From assembly GCA_040255925.1 (NCBI GenBank), contig JBDZVX010000027.1:1-25499 (forward strand): a stretch of DNA of 25,499 nt. The letters are read 5' to 3'. The stretch's first letter is position 1. Each line of letters opens with the position of its first letter. Positions 1 through 6,705 of the stretch are shown here, in pieces. The DNA is from Nitrolancea sp040255925 (lineage in GTDB: Bacteria; Chloroflexota; Chloroflexia; Thermomicrobiales; Thermomicrobiaceae). The notes beneath the pieces were generated by a model. It worked only from the letters and a program-made list of their open reading frames with translations. It was not told where the DNA came from and ran no database searches. The translations under genes were made by a program, and so were the position numbers.

Positions 1-1
1 C

Positions 2-130
2 CTGCATCAGTTCCGGCAGGAGGGGAAGACGATCATCATCTCCAGCCACGATCCGTTCATCGCCGGTGAGTGCGGGCGCGTGATCGCGCTGGAGGCGGGG
101 CTTCCGATCCCAGGCGGCTCCGCCCGGTAG
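2..130 (+). CDS. ABC-type ATPase, C-terminal end only (partial)
   Basis: The first 42 codons in this frame read through to a TAG. They contain EGKTIIISSHDP, which matches the end of an ABC ATPase: the hydrophobic strand followed by the switch histidine (H-loop). After it comes a short tail with a strand resembling the usual 'D-loop to end' part (GRVIALEAG). The gene begins outside the window, so substrate and partners cannot be seen. A tail of about 25 residues after the H-loop histidine is normal for LolD/FtsE-sized importer or exporter ATPases, but any ABC ATPase would fit. The assignment rests only on this short segment. Confidence 0.6.
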   Translation: MHQFRQEGKTIIISSHDPFIAGECGRVIALEAGLPIPGGSAR

Positions 131-138
131 GCGTTTTT
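121..138 (+). terminator. Weak terminator-like hairpin at the end of the ABC ATPase gene
   Basis: A CGCC/GGCG stem (121-124 with 130-133) with a 5-nt loop is followed directly by TTTTT (134-138). It overlaps the TAG stop codon. The stem has only four base pairs, so it is a weak candidate. Confidence 0.3.
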
Positions 139-392
139 GGCCCGCGATGACGGAACGCCGGTCCGCGGCCCGAGCACTCAAGTGCCAGTCATGTGTCAGG
201 GAATTAAGCGACGTACCCTCCGGCATACGATGAATCCTCTAGACTCATGACCCGTACGCCTACTGTTTTCTCCGTTTCCGGCGATTAAGCACGCTGCAAA
301 CTCCTTCACCCCCGGTCCGCACGACCCTGTATCCAGCCTTTTCCACGATGCCTCGATTGGGTACGGACAGCCTCGTGGTAGCGGCATAGGTC

Positions 393-422
393 TTGCCATA
401 CCCCTAGTAAATAGCGTATAGC
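393..422 (+). promoter_or_regulatory. Candidate promoter of the Asp23/AmaP cluster
   Basis: TTGCCA (393-398) and TATAGC (417-422) are separated by 18 nt, a plausible housekeeping-type promoter about 60 nt before the first Asp23 gene. The rest of the gap 131-485 shows no gene with convincing codon use. A TTG-initiated reading frame from 429 merely extends the Asp23 gene upstream and has no ribosome-binding site. I looked for a general-stress sigma signature and saw none that was convincing. Confidence 0.35.
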
Positions 423-485
423 GTCCTATTGTCGTCGCATGACTGTCTGCCTCCGCTGCCACGAGTCATGAAGGAGAAGAAAATC

Positions 486-932
486 ATGAGCAGCACCGAT
501 CAGGCGTCCAGCCAGGCCGCACAACTCTCCGCGGAAAATGGAAAGACCAGTATCGAGCCGGTCGTTGTCGCGAAGATCGCCGCGAGGGCGGCACGCGAAG
601 TCAATGGTGTCCATGAACTCGTCGGGTCCGGGTTCGGTGGCACCGTTGCCGGCTTTGCCGAACAGGTAACCGGCGCCACAGCCCCAACGACCGGTGTGAA
701 TGTGAACGTCGCGAACAATCAAGCGACAATCAGCATCACGATGACGGTTGACTATGGCGTCAGCATTCCCCAGGTGGCGGACGCCGTGCGCAACAACATC
801 ATCAACCGGGTTCAGTCGATGACGGGCCTGTCGGTTCAAGCAGTGAACATCGACGTTACCGATCTCTATGTGCAGCAGCAAGCCACTCAGCAGCAAGCGC
901 AGCAGTCCGGACAGCAAGCCATGGCACATTAG
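486..932 (+). CDS. Asp23/Gls24 family envelope stress protein
   Basis: This 148-residue soluble protein has the Asp23/Gls24 pattern. An N-terminal segment has the form 'SIEPVVVAKIAARAAREVNGVHEL' (about residues 22-45). A strand pair follows (VNVNVANNQATISITMTVDYG, about 71-91), then a helix with the family's 'IPQVADAVRNNI' (94-105), and a last strand (VQAVNIDVTDLYV). The tail is rich in glutamine (about 129-144). In Firmicutes these proteins are abundant, act at the membrane in cell-envelope homeostasis, and are tethered by AmaP. The ATG at 486 is chosen because AAGGAG lies at 471-476 with 9-nt spacing. A TTG at 429 has no such signal. The gene is the first of a four-gene set whose third member looks like the anchor. 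Confidence 0.85.
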   Translation: MSSTDQASSQAAQLSAENGKTSIEPVVVAKIAARAAREVNGVHELVGSGFGGTVAGFAEQVTGATAPTTGVNVNVANNQATISITMTVDYGVSIPQVADAVRNNIINRVQSMTGLSVQAVNIDVTDLYVQQQATQQQAQQSGQQAMAH

Positions 933-954
933 GCTAGGCCATCAGTAGGTTGTC

Positions 955-1299
955 ATGATGGACCAACAGAAAACGGCGGTCGCCGACATCGCGGTCGCGA
1001 GGGCGGCAGCAGCAGCCGTAACCTCTCTATCCGGAGTAGCCGATCTCAGCCCAGGGCAGGCCGCCGAAGTCGCCACCTATGGACCGGGAGAGACCGTCCG
1101 GGGCGTCGCGGTCCATCGCGTTGACAATGCCTTCGCTGTAGACGTGCACGTCATCGCCCGCTATGCACCGGCTACCAATCTCCAGGCGCTCGCCAACCGG
1201 GTCCGCCGGGCAGTGACCGGGGCCGTCGAACACCTCGGCGCCGGACGAATCCAACGTATTGATGTCACGATCGATGACCTCCGCGGTGAGGAGGGATAA
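955..1299 (+). CDS. Asp23/Gls24 family protein, second paralogue
   Basis: This 114-residue protein is shorter than its upstream neighbour but keeps the same order of elements. A helix ends in SLSGVADLSPG, then come strands around VRGVAVHRVDNAFAVDVHVIARYA, a helix LQALANRVRRAVTGAVEHL, and a final strand RIQRIDVTIDDL. It lacks the glutamine-rich tail and has no signal peptide or membrane helix. It begins 22 nt after the previous gene and ends 3 nt before the AmaP-like gene, so the three are almost certainly cotranscribed. The start could be either of two adjacent ATG codons (955 or 958). The exact role of the second paralogue is unknown. A hetero-oligomer with the first one at the membrane is an inference. 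Confidence 0.8.
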   Translation: MMDQQKTAVADIAVARAAAAAVTSLSGVADLSPGQAAEVATYGPGETVRGVAVHRVDNAFAVDVHVIARYAPATNLQALANRVRRAVTGAVEHLGAGRIQRIDVTIDDLRGEEG

Positions 1300-1302
1300 C
1301 TG

Positions 1303-1881
1303 ATGAACGTCTTCAATCGTCTCTTGATCATTGTCCTCGATGCGATCATGTTGATCGCGATCGTTCTGATCCTGCTGGTGACGTTTGGCTTTGCCAGACC
1401 GGACCAACTTCTGCCGTCTTTGGGGCTCGCGCCGTTTCTCACACCCTTCGTGGGTCTCACCGGGTCCAACTTCACCTGGACGGTCGGAGTCTTGATTGGA
1501 CTCTTCATACTCGGGTTGATCCTCCTGTCGCTGGAAGTCCGTGTTCCACCGGCTCCCTCACCCGTCCTGCTTAAGAAGGATGCCCTGGGACGGCTGACCG
1601 TATCGCGTGACGCGGCATCGCAACTCATCGACCGCGCTGCGAGCCAGGTCGAGGGCGTCATGGGCGTGCACTCACGAGTGAAGGAGACCGACAAGGGATT
1701 CCGGATTCACACTCGCATCTCCGTCAATCCAACCACGAACGTGGCGCAGGTAACGGAAGAAGTACGGGAGGCGATCAAGGCCGCGGTCGAGCAACAACTG
1801 GGCCGAACCGCGCAAGAGGTCGAAGTCCGGGCGCAATTGACGCCATTACCCGGCAAGCGCCTTGGCCATGAACCCGCGTAA
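1303..1881 (+). CDS. amaP: AmaP-like Asp23 membrane anchor
   Basis: The protein has 192 residues. Two membrane helices lie near the N-terminus, at about residues 5-29 (LLIIVLDAIMLIAIVLILLVTF) and 57-78 (WTVGVLIGLFILGLILLSLE). A C-terminal Asp23-like cytoplasmic domain follows, at about 95-185, with GRLTVSRDAASQLIDRA, then HTRISVNPTTNV and the helix EVREAIKAAVEQQL. This two-helix hairpin plus Asp23 domain is the arrangement of AmaP, which holds Asp23 at the membrane in Staphylococcus aureus. It starts 3 nt after the second Asp23 gene. The neighbours support the assignment strongly. The physiological trigger in this organism is not visible in the sequence. Confidence 0.8.
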   Translation: MNVFNRLLIIVLDAIMLIAIVLILLVTFGFARPDQLLPSLGLAPFLTPFVGLTGSNFTWTVGVLIGLFILGLILLSLEVRVPPAPSPVLLKKDALGRLTVSRDAASQLIDRAASQVEGVMGVHSRVKETDKGFRIHTRISVNPTTNVAQVTEEVREAIKAAVEQQLGRTAQEVEVRAQLTPLPGKRLGHEPA

Positions 1882-1896
1882 AGGAGAACATTTGCC

Positions 1897-2115
1897 GTGC
1901 AGACACGACCAATGAGGGATTTCGGAATTGCTGACCTGGTCCGCGGCACGCGACCGGTTGTTTCCACGGTATTCGCGGCCCTGCTGATCATCCTTGGGAT
2001 CTTAGTCGTCGTCTATCCCGCGTTACTCAACTGGGTCGTCGGGATCGGCCTGGTACTCGCCGGCATCGCCATGCTGGCCGCCATTGTCGCCACTACCCGG
2101 CAGTTCGGCGGCTGA
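1897..2115 (+). CDS. Small two-helix membrane protein, DUF3096-like
   Basis: A 72-residue protein starts at a GTG, with AAGGAG at 1881-1886 and 10-nt spacing. An in-frame ATG at 1912 is the alternative. After a short polar N-terminus there are two closely spaced hydrophobic segments, VSTVFAALLIILGILVVVY and WVVGIGLVLAGIAMLAAIVA, joined by PALLN. The pattern 'GILVxxYPALLNWVVGIxLVLAGI' resembles DUF3096. In Firmicute Asp23 clusters a small DUF2273 membrane protein takes a similar position, so this may be its functional counterpart. That comparison is positional inference only. Confidence 0.65.
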   Translation: MQTRPMRDFGIADLVRGTRPVVSTVFAALLIILGILVVVYPALLNWVVGIGLVLAGIAMLAAIVATTRQFGG

Positions 2116-2116
2116 C

Positions 2117-2157
2117 GCCGCGCGGACGGACCATGGTCGTTGACTCTTCGGCGCGGC
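2117..2157. terminator. Nested palindrome between convergent genes
   Basis: GCCGCGC (2117-2123) pairs with GCGCGGC (2151-2157). Inside is the perfect palindrome GACCATGGTC (2129-2138). It lies directly after the last gene of the Asp23 cluster and before the end of the convergent DUF84 gene, as a bidirectional terminator would. There is no T-tract. Confidence 0.35.
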
Positions 2158-2230
2158 AGGGATCTGGCCGCGCCGCCGTTCTATCGCCGCTCCCGCAAAT
2201 CGATTACCAATTCCCGCCCGCGCACACATG

Positions 2231-2806
2231 CTAACGGAAATCCATTGAATGCGTGGCCCACGGTTGCAACAGCGCGGCGAAGGCATGGAGCACCGCCACG
2301 ACCAGGATCTCCGTGCGATTCCGTCTACCACCAGTGATCAGGCTCACCGCCCCTTCGCGCCGGGAGATGCCGGGGATTCCCACCAGGCGATCTAAGTGCG
2401 GCCCGAGTTCATCCCCGCGATGAAGCGCGGCCGCGACGTCAGCCGGCAGCGGAAAACGCTCGCTCCCTCCTGCACCGAAAGCACCACGACGATCCACGGC
2501 GACCGCCCAACTAACTACGTACAGCCGTTCAAACGGCCCTTCGTCGACGCCCGATTCAATTCCGACCCCGATATCGGCATCCAGCGCAGTCCTGGCGCGC
2601 TCGGCCCGGTGTAGCGCCCCCTGGGCCGTCTCATCATCGCCCCAGGGCTGGCCGGGCACGCCGGAAGGCACTTCCACGCACTCAACCACCACCCGATCAA
2701 AAAAGCTCGCCGCGGCGATCTCGACCGCGCGTACCTTCGTTGGATTGCTCGAACCAACGGTGATCCGGACGTGCGGTGAAGCCGCCCTCGAATGCGCTTC
2801 TGTCAC
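2231..2806 (-). CDS. DUF84 family inosine/xanthosine triphosphatase-like protein
   Basis: This 191-residue protein has the N-terminal nucleotide-pocket motif VGSSNPTKVRAV (about residues 17-28) followed by GQPWGDDETAQGALHRAE and a DIGVGIESGVDE segment. These are the hallmarks of the YjjX/DUF84 family, which hydrolyses non-canonical purine triphosphates (ITP, XTP) and so keeps them out of nucleic acids. The GTG at 2806 is preferred over a TTG 36 nt upstream, because an AGAGG lies 7 nt before it on the minus strand and the TTG has no signal. The C-terminal helix (ILVVAVLHAFAALLQPW) is typical. It stands alone, convergent with the Asp23 cluster and divergent from the flavoprotein gene. Confidence 0.75.
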   Translation of the reverse strand: MTEAHSRAASPHVRITVGSSNPTKVRAVEIAAASFFDRVVVECVEVPSGVPGQPWGDDETAQGALHRAERARTALDADIGVGIESGVDEGPFERLYVVSWAVAVDRRGAFGAGGSERFPLPADVAAALHRGDELGPHLDRLVGIPGISRREGAVSLITGGRRNRTEILVVAVLHAFAALLQPWATHSMDFR

Positions 2807-2977
2807 GTTCCAACCTCTCGACGAATCCGTTTCCCCACCCAATTAAGATGACCGCCCGGCAACCTTCCGCCAGGAGCATCGTACACCCTGACCAGGAAAC
2901 CCCAGGACCGCGAAATGCTGGTCCCGCGGTACACTCCGTGCATGACGCCTCAAGCAATACTGATCGGAGGGACTCCC

Positions 2978-4432
2978 ATGATCGTCACCCAGGCCCGCGT
3001 TGCCGCATCGCCCAAGCCCGTGACCGTTGATTATCCCGAGCACGAAGACGGTCAGACCACCTGCTGCATTGTCGGGGCCGGTGCCGCGGGCGCGATGCTG
3101 GCGCTCCTGCTCGCGCGCCAAGGTGTCCCGGTTGTCCTGCTCGAAAAGCACCTGGACTTCGAACGGCAGTTCCGAGGCGATTCACTGCACCCATCGGTCA
3201 TGGAAGTGCTGGATGAAATCGGCCTAGCCGACCGGCTGCTCCAACTCCCGCACACGAAGGGGGAGCGTTTCAGCCTTCAGACCGAGAATGGTATCAACCT
3301 CCAAGCCAAAAACGGTGTGTTCATGGTCGCGGATTTCAGCCACCTGAAGACGAAATTCCCCTATATCACGCTGCTCCCCCAATCTGAATTCCTTCAGTTC
3401 ATTACCAGTGAGGCCGCACGATATCCGAACTTCCAGCTCATCATGGAAGCGAATGTGCGTGAACTGATTGAGGAGGGGGGAGCCGTCCGTGGCGTCCGGT
3501 ACGAAGCCGCCGACGGCTGGCACGAACTGCGGGCGCTGCTCACGGTCGGCGCGGATGGCCGCTCCTCCCGCGTCCGCCAGGCGGCCGGAATCACGCCCGT
3601 CAAGACATCGCCTCCAATGGATGTGCTCTGGTTTCGACTACCGCGAGACCCGGGAGACCCGAAAGGCATCGGTGGCCGGGTGGGCCGGGGACACATTCTC
3701 GCCCTGCTCGATCGATCCGACTATTGGCAGGTAGGGTACGTCATCCCCAAGGGTTCCTATAACCAGCTCCGTGAGGCCGGACTGGAAGCACTGCGCCGGT
3801 CGATCGTTTCCATCGCACCGGTATTCGCGAACCGGGTGGGCGCCCTGACCGATTGGAAACAGATCGCGTTCCTCTCAGTCGAATCAAGCCATGTACCAGC
3901 ATGGTACCGGCCGCGTCTGCTATTGATCGGTGACGCCGCCCATGTCATGACGCCCCTCGGCGGCGTCGGCATCAACTACGCGATTCAAGATGCGGTCGTC
4001 GCCGCGAACGTCCTGGCTGGGCCGCTCAAACTGGGCAAAGTAAGTATCAAAGACCTCGCGTTGGTCCAATGCCAGCGCGAGTGGCCGACCAGGATCATTC
4101 AGGCGGGTCAAAACCTACTCCAAAAGCAGATTCTGGCGAGCGGCGTGTTCGAACCGGGCAAACCCTTTACCCCGCCCTTCTTTTTGCGGCTGCCGGTTAT
4201 TCGATCCGTCTTCCCGAGGTTTATGGGCCGGGTGATCGGAATGGGCGTTATCCCGGTACACGTCCAGGGTTATGCGTGCGCGCCGGAAAAGCTACTCGCT
4301 ACGATTTGCCGCATCAGCGGCCGCGTCCGCCGGTATCCGTTGATGACCTTGTCCGCAGGGTTTAGCACCGCCGCATTCGTCCTCGCCGTCGGAGCGTTGA
4401 TACGCCGGACGGTAAGCCGCAGACGGAGTTGA
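2978..4432 (+). CDS. FAD-dependent monooxygenase-like oxidoreductase
   Basis: This 484-residue flavoprotein belongs to the p-hydroxybenzoate hydroxylase/UbiH superfamily. The N-terminal Rossmann dinucleotide motif is GAGAAG (residues 33-38) with an acidic strand end VVLLEKH. The second FAD motif is GADGRSSRV (191-199). The third is GDAAHVMTPLGGVGIN (318-333), which contacts the ribityl chain. The substrate is unknown; aromatic hydroxylases, squalene-type epoxidases and quinone hydroxylases share these motifs. A hydrophobic C-terminal segment (LMTLSAGFSTAAFVLAVGALI) followed by Arg-rich residues suggests a tail anchor. ATG 2978 is chosen because GGAGG lies 7-8 nt before it. Two upstream in-frame ATGs lack a ribosome-binding site. 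It is convergent with the transglutaminase-like gene. Confidence 0.8.
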   Translation: MIVTQARVAASPKPVTVDYPEHEDGQTTCCIVGAGAAGAMLALLLARQGVPVVLLEKHLDFERQFRGDSLHPSVMEVLDEIGLADRLLQLPHTKGERFSLQTENGINLQAKNGVFMVADFSHLKTKFPYITLLPQSEFLQFITSEAARYPNFQLIMEANVRELIEEGGAVRGVRYEAADGWHELRALLTVGADGRSSRVRQAAGITPVKTSPPMDVLWFRLPRDPGDPKGIGGRVGRGHILALLDRSDYWQVGYVIPKGSYNQLREAGLEALRRSIVSIAPVFANRVGALTDWKQIAFLSVESSHVPAWYRPRLLLIGDAAHVMTPLGGVGINYAIQDAVVAANVLAGPLKLGKVSIKDLALVQCQREWPTRIIQAGQNLLQKQILASGVFEPGKPFTPPFFLRLPVIRSVFPRFMGRVIGMGVIPVHVQGYACAPEKLLATICRISGRVRRYPLMTLSAGFSTAAFVLAVGALIRRTVSRRRS

Positions 4433-4436
4433 GTGA

Positions 4437-4532
4437 CCCCCACCTCTAACCCCTCTGCAAAATTGGGCGAGGGTAACTATTTTTGAGCGTGCTTCCCTCT
4501 CCCAGAATTGGGAGAGGGGTTAGGGGTGGGGG
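4437..4532. repeat. Inverted pair of REP-like palindromic elements
   Basis: Two copies of one element face each other. One lies at 4437-4473 (contains CTAACCCCTCT and TTGGGCGAGGG), the other at 4495-4532 (contains CCCTCTCCC, TTGGGAGAGGGG and TTAGGGGTGGGGG). The second copy has its own near-perfect internal hairpin, CCCTCTCCC/GGGAGAGGG around AGAATT. The copies are inverted relative to each other, so the whole block can also fold back on itself. It fills the gap between two convergent genes and may act as a terminator. Its right half is translated as the end of the minus-strand gene. Confidence 0.75.
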
Positions 4533-5139
4533 CCATCCCAGACACAATTCTTCGAATACCCACCCGCCAGAGGAGGATCAACACCAGCCCGCCGAAAAGC
4601 AACAGCTTCCGTTCCAGCGGCATCGTGTCCCAGAAGTAGTCCTTCTCGATCCGGTAGCTCTGCCGCCAGTCCCAGCGCTCGGGTAGCCGCAGCTTTCCAT
4701 CCTGGAGAAGGGCAAGCTCGCCGTTTTCCAGTGCATTCGATTGCTTGCCGGGAAATTCGACCCAGATATGATCGAGTGAGGCTTCCAGCCGGTACGGAAT
4801 GCCCTTGGCCTTCAAGATGCTCGCCAGCACCAACATTCGTGCCTGGCAGTCACCCTTACCCATCGCGACCACCTCGCTCGTTGTGGGGTAATACCAGGGA
4901 ACACCATAGCTCTGCCAGGGCACCGCGTAGGGCACGAAACGGCCGAGCACCTGCTGCTCGATGTACGCGGGGTCGTTGGGAAGTTCTTTGGCCCAAGCCT
5001 GGACAGCCAACGGATCAACCGGCGGGTTGACCGCATGTGCGATCGAACGGGCTAGGAGGAGTGGATTGGGGTACAAGGTGAAGAGAATCCAGACTAGGGC
5101 GATCGCGGATCGGGGTGAGAATTTCAGCAGACGGGTCAT
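4477..5139 (-). CDS. Membrane protein with transglutaminase-like cysteine protease domain
   Basis: The protein has 220 residues. An N-terminal hydrophobic helix (about residues 12-33) may be a signal anchor. The transglutaminase-like core has the nucleophile in GKGDCQARMLVLASILKAKG (Cys98) and the histidine in LDHIWVEFP (His124). A second membrane helix at about 179-192 (LLLFGGLVLILLW) is followed by a basic patch. This fold carries out amide hydrolysis or acyl transfer; the substrate cannot be inferred. ATG 5139 is preferred over TTG 5205, although its ribosome-binding site is weak. The last 18 or so residues (APTPNPSPNSGRG...) come from a REP-like element, so the original C-terminus has been replaced or extended. 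It lies downstream of two small genes on the same strand. Confidence 0.7.
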   Translation of the reverse strand: MTRLLKFSPRSAIALVWILFTLYPNPLLLARSIAHAVNPPVDPLAVQAWAKELPNDPAYIEQQVLGRFVPYAVPWQSYGVPWYYPTTSEVVAMGKGDCQARMLVLASILKAKGIPYRLEASLDHIWVEFPGKQSNALENGELALLQDGKLRLPERWDWRQSYRIEKDYFWDTMPLERKLLLFGGLVLILLWRVGIRRIVSGMAPTPNPSPNSGRGKHAQK

Positions 5140-5205
5140 GAATGGCTGAGGTCTCCGCGCTATAGTCCGGCAACGTCTTCTCGGAACTATAACGCGAATC
5201 ACCAA

Positions 5206-5682
5206 TCAAAAGGTTCGTCCGAGGGGCTGATCCCAGGGTTGAGGAGCCGCGACGCGGACCACGTCTTCCTCACGGTCGCGGACGTACAGGTAGAGATGCG
5301 CGAAGAACTCGTCCTCGGGAAGCGGATAGGCGGGATTGATGCACAGATACGGGAACCGCCAGGGCGGCTGAACATCGTGTGGACAGCGGACTTCTATCCG
5401 GTGTCCTACCCGGAGGCGGTAGGTGATCCCCGGAAAGAGACGCGACGGCACATCCAAATACCCTTGGGATTGAAGCTGCGTCCAGAGATCGTCACCGAGC
5501 GTCTTCCGGGCAATCAACCGCGCATTCGCGCGCGCCACGCGGTAGTCCTCCAACCGGAAGTCCATTCCGGCGCTTCGCCTCGGAACGTTATGCCAGCGCT
5601 TGGTCCAGGGCAGCTCAAGGCCTTCCAGGTCCTCCTGGCCCGGATTGAGCCACCGTTGAAGGATTTCCCAGAGACGGATCAT
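5206..5682 (-). CDS. Conserved hypothetical protein with GYLDVPSRxFPGxTYR segment
   Basis: I do not recognise a named function. The 158-residue soluble protein begins MIRLWEILQRW, with GGAGG about 5 nt upstream, which sets the start; an in-frame ATG 45 nt earlier lacks a signal. The C-terminal half has the order 'LWTQLQSQGYLDVPSRLFPG', then TYRLRVGHRIEVR, a single CINP cysteine motif, PLPEDEFFAHLYLYV, and REEDVVRVAAPQPW. I associate this arrangement (helix, GY(L/F)xVxS, YRIRxG, xLCxxPxxxLPxxD) with a widespread uncharacterised family of small proteins. It lies between the Gly-Gly-ending 78-residue gene and the transglutaminase-like gene, all on the minus strand. Comparison with E2-like conjugating enzymes came to mind, but no diagnostic E2 motif is present. 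Confidence 0.65.
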   Translation of the reverse strand: MIRLWEILQRWLNPGQEDLEGLELPWTKRWHNVPRRSAGMDFRLEDYRVARANARLIARKTLGDDLWTQLQSQGYLDVPSRLFPGITYRLRVGHRIEVRCPHDVQPPWRFPYLCINPAYPLPEDEFFAHLYLYVRDREEDVVRVAAPQPWDQPLGRTF

Positions 5683-5702
5683 TCCGCCCTCCAGAATGAC
5701 AA

Positions 5703-5736
5703 AGACGGGCCGCGGGATCAAAGCCACGGCCCGTCT
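5703..5736 (-). terminator. Strong hairpin between the 78-residue and 158-residue genes
   Basis: AGACGGGCCG (5703-5712) pairs perfectly over 10 bp with CGGCCCGTCT (5727-5736), loop 14 nt. Read on the minus strand it is followed by TTGTC, a short T-rich stretch. It could terminate after the 78-residue gene or reduce expression of the downstream gene. Confidence 0.5.
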
Positions 5737-5745
5737 GTCAACGGC

Positions 5746-5982
5746 TCAACCACCCGCGATCGGCGCGATGATCTGGTACTCTTCAACATTCGGATCAAAT
5801 GGAGCATCGTCCAGCACGTGCTGCCCGTCAACCTTCCGGGAGACTCGGCAGCCACGCTGGCGCGCATCGCGGATAATTCGTTCGGCTTCAGCAATAGCGG
5901 CTCGGGACTCCTCGGTATCGACGGTGGCGTCCCATTCGAGCACCTGGTGCCCACGACGGTTGGCGATGATCAGTCGTGACAT
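5746..5982 (-). CDS. Small protein ending in Gly-Gly, possibly beta-grasp (ubiquitin/MoaD-like)
   Basis: This 78-residue protein begins MSRLIIAN with GAGGAG 7 nt upstream of the ATG. By eye its order is strand (SRLIIAN), strand (HQVLEWDA), long helix (EESRAAIAEAERIIRDARQRG), strand (CRVSRKVD), then a last strand EEYQIIAPIAGG that is the exact C-terminus. An exposed terminal Gly-Gly after a PxAGG pattern is characteristic of sulfur carriers such as MoaD and of ubiquitin-like modifiers. The order of elements fits a beta-grasp fold. No E1-like (ThiF/MoeB), JAB protease or molybdopterin gene is adjacent, so the function is open. It may also be an unrelated small conserved protein. Confidence 0.6.
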   Translation of the reverse strand: MSRLIIANRRGHQVLEWDATVDTEESRAAIAEAERIIRDARQRGCRVSRKVDGQHVLDDAPFDPNVEEYQIIAPIAGG

Positions 5983-6235
5983 GGATTCGCTCCTCGTACT
6001 GATAACCGGCCTTGTTCCGCTGACAGGAGATTTCCCGCGTATCCCCGCACAATAGGTGCCATTGGGGTCTTGGACAATCGCCGGGGCAGCAAACCATGTG
6101 GTCTGGACCCATCGCCGGACACCGGCAGCGGGAACAGAAATGTCCCGGCGATAAGGGCGAGTGAACCTCTACGAATACGGATGGCTGGCCCCGAAGCCAG
6201 CCACGTCGTCTCTTGGCGGTTGCAGGCAAGACGCG
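5983..6235. other. Intergenic stretch without a convincing gene
   Basis: The minus strand contains a TTG-started frame (5888-6229) with eight or so cysteines, including CSRCRC and CCPGDC. It overlaps the start of the 78-residue gene in another frame and shows mixed third-position bases. I see no other structure beyond the ribosome-binding site of the 78-residue gene. Confidence 0.4.
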
Positions 6236-6475
6236 CTACTGGAGCCGCTGAAGGAGCAGCGTCTTGATCTTCGCGACGTCGCTGACTTCTTGCTGCTCTA
6301 ATTGATTGAGGAGCGCCTCGACCTCCGTATCGCCGGCGTCCTCGGCATCGAGCTTGTACTCCTCCATCGCCGCGATGCCTTCTAACTTGTTGGTCATCAC
6401 CACCATGAGGTCGTAGGCCACGTTCGAAATACCGCTAATCTGCTCCGACTGTTGTTTCACCTCGTCCAAGTCCAT
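6236..6475 (-). CDS. Small helical conserved hypothetical protein
   Basis: This 79-residue protein starts at ATG 6475, preceded by an AAAGGGGA ribosome-binding site on the minus strand. In-frame codons further upstream add a low-quality segment. The sequence is entirely helix-like: a first helix (LDEVKQQSEQISGISNVAYDLMVVMTNKLEGIAAMEEY), then KLDAEDAGDTEVEALLNQLEQQEVSDVAKIKTLLLQRL. The spacing of acidic residues around NKLEGIAAMEEYKLDAEDAGD recalls the half-ferritin-like helical hairpins seen in other small hypothetical proteins. No metal-binding ExxH is present, so that fold is only a suggestion. It has no obvious partner. Confidence 0.6.
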   Translation of the reverse strand: MDLDEVKQQSEQISGISNVAYDLMVVMTNKLEGIAAMEEYKLDAEDAGDTEVEALLNQLEQQEVSDVAKIKTLLLQRLQ

Positions 6476-6705
6476 TTCGCTATCCCCTTTCGTCCGACAG
6501 ATAGGGCAACTTCCCGGCTCCCTGAGTCGCATCCTCCATGCCAACGGAGGCGCGGAATTCGCGCATATGGCAGCGAAATGAATTGGCTGGGGGCCAGACC
6601 TGATGGCATGCTCCATGGCATCCTAACGCCGGGCGCCGGGTCGTACGTGGCTAGCGCTTCCCGGTTATCCCGGAAGCGGCCGGCCACATTGGAAGAGGAG
6701 GCAGG

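Noticed and set aside
2140..2337. Plus-strand frame of 65 codons after the Asp23 cluster
   Set aside because: Lies largely antisense to the DUF84 gene and has no start signal; Arg/Pro-rich composition.
5206..5682. E2-like ubiquitin-conjugating enzyme
   Set aside because: Only one cysteine in a CINP context and no HPN or flanking E2 motifs; the Gly-Gly neighbour alone is not enough evidence.
5888..6229. Cysteine-rich minus-strand frame with CSRCRC and CCPGDC
   Set aside because: TTG start without ribosome-binding site, overlap with the 78-residue gene in another frame, and mixed third-position bases; cysteine spacing does not form a clear zinc-binding pattern.
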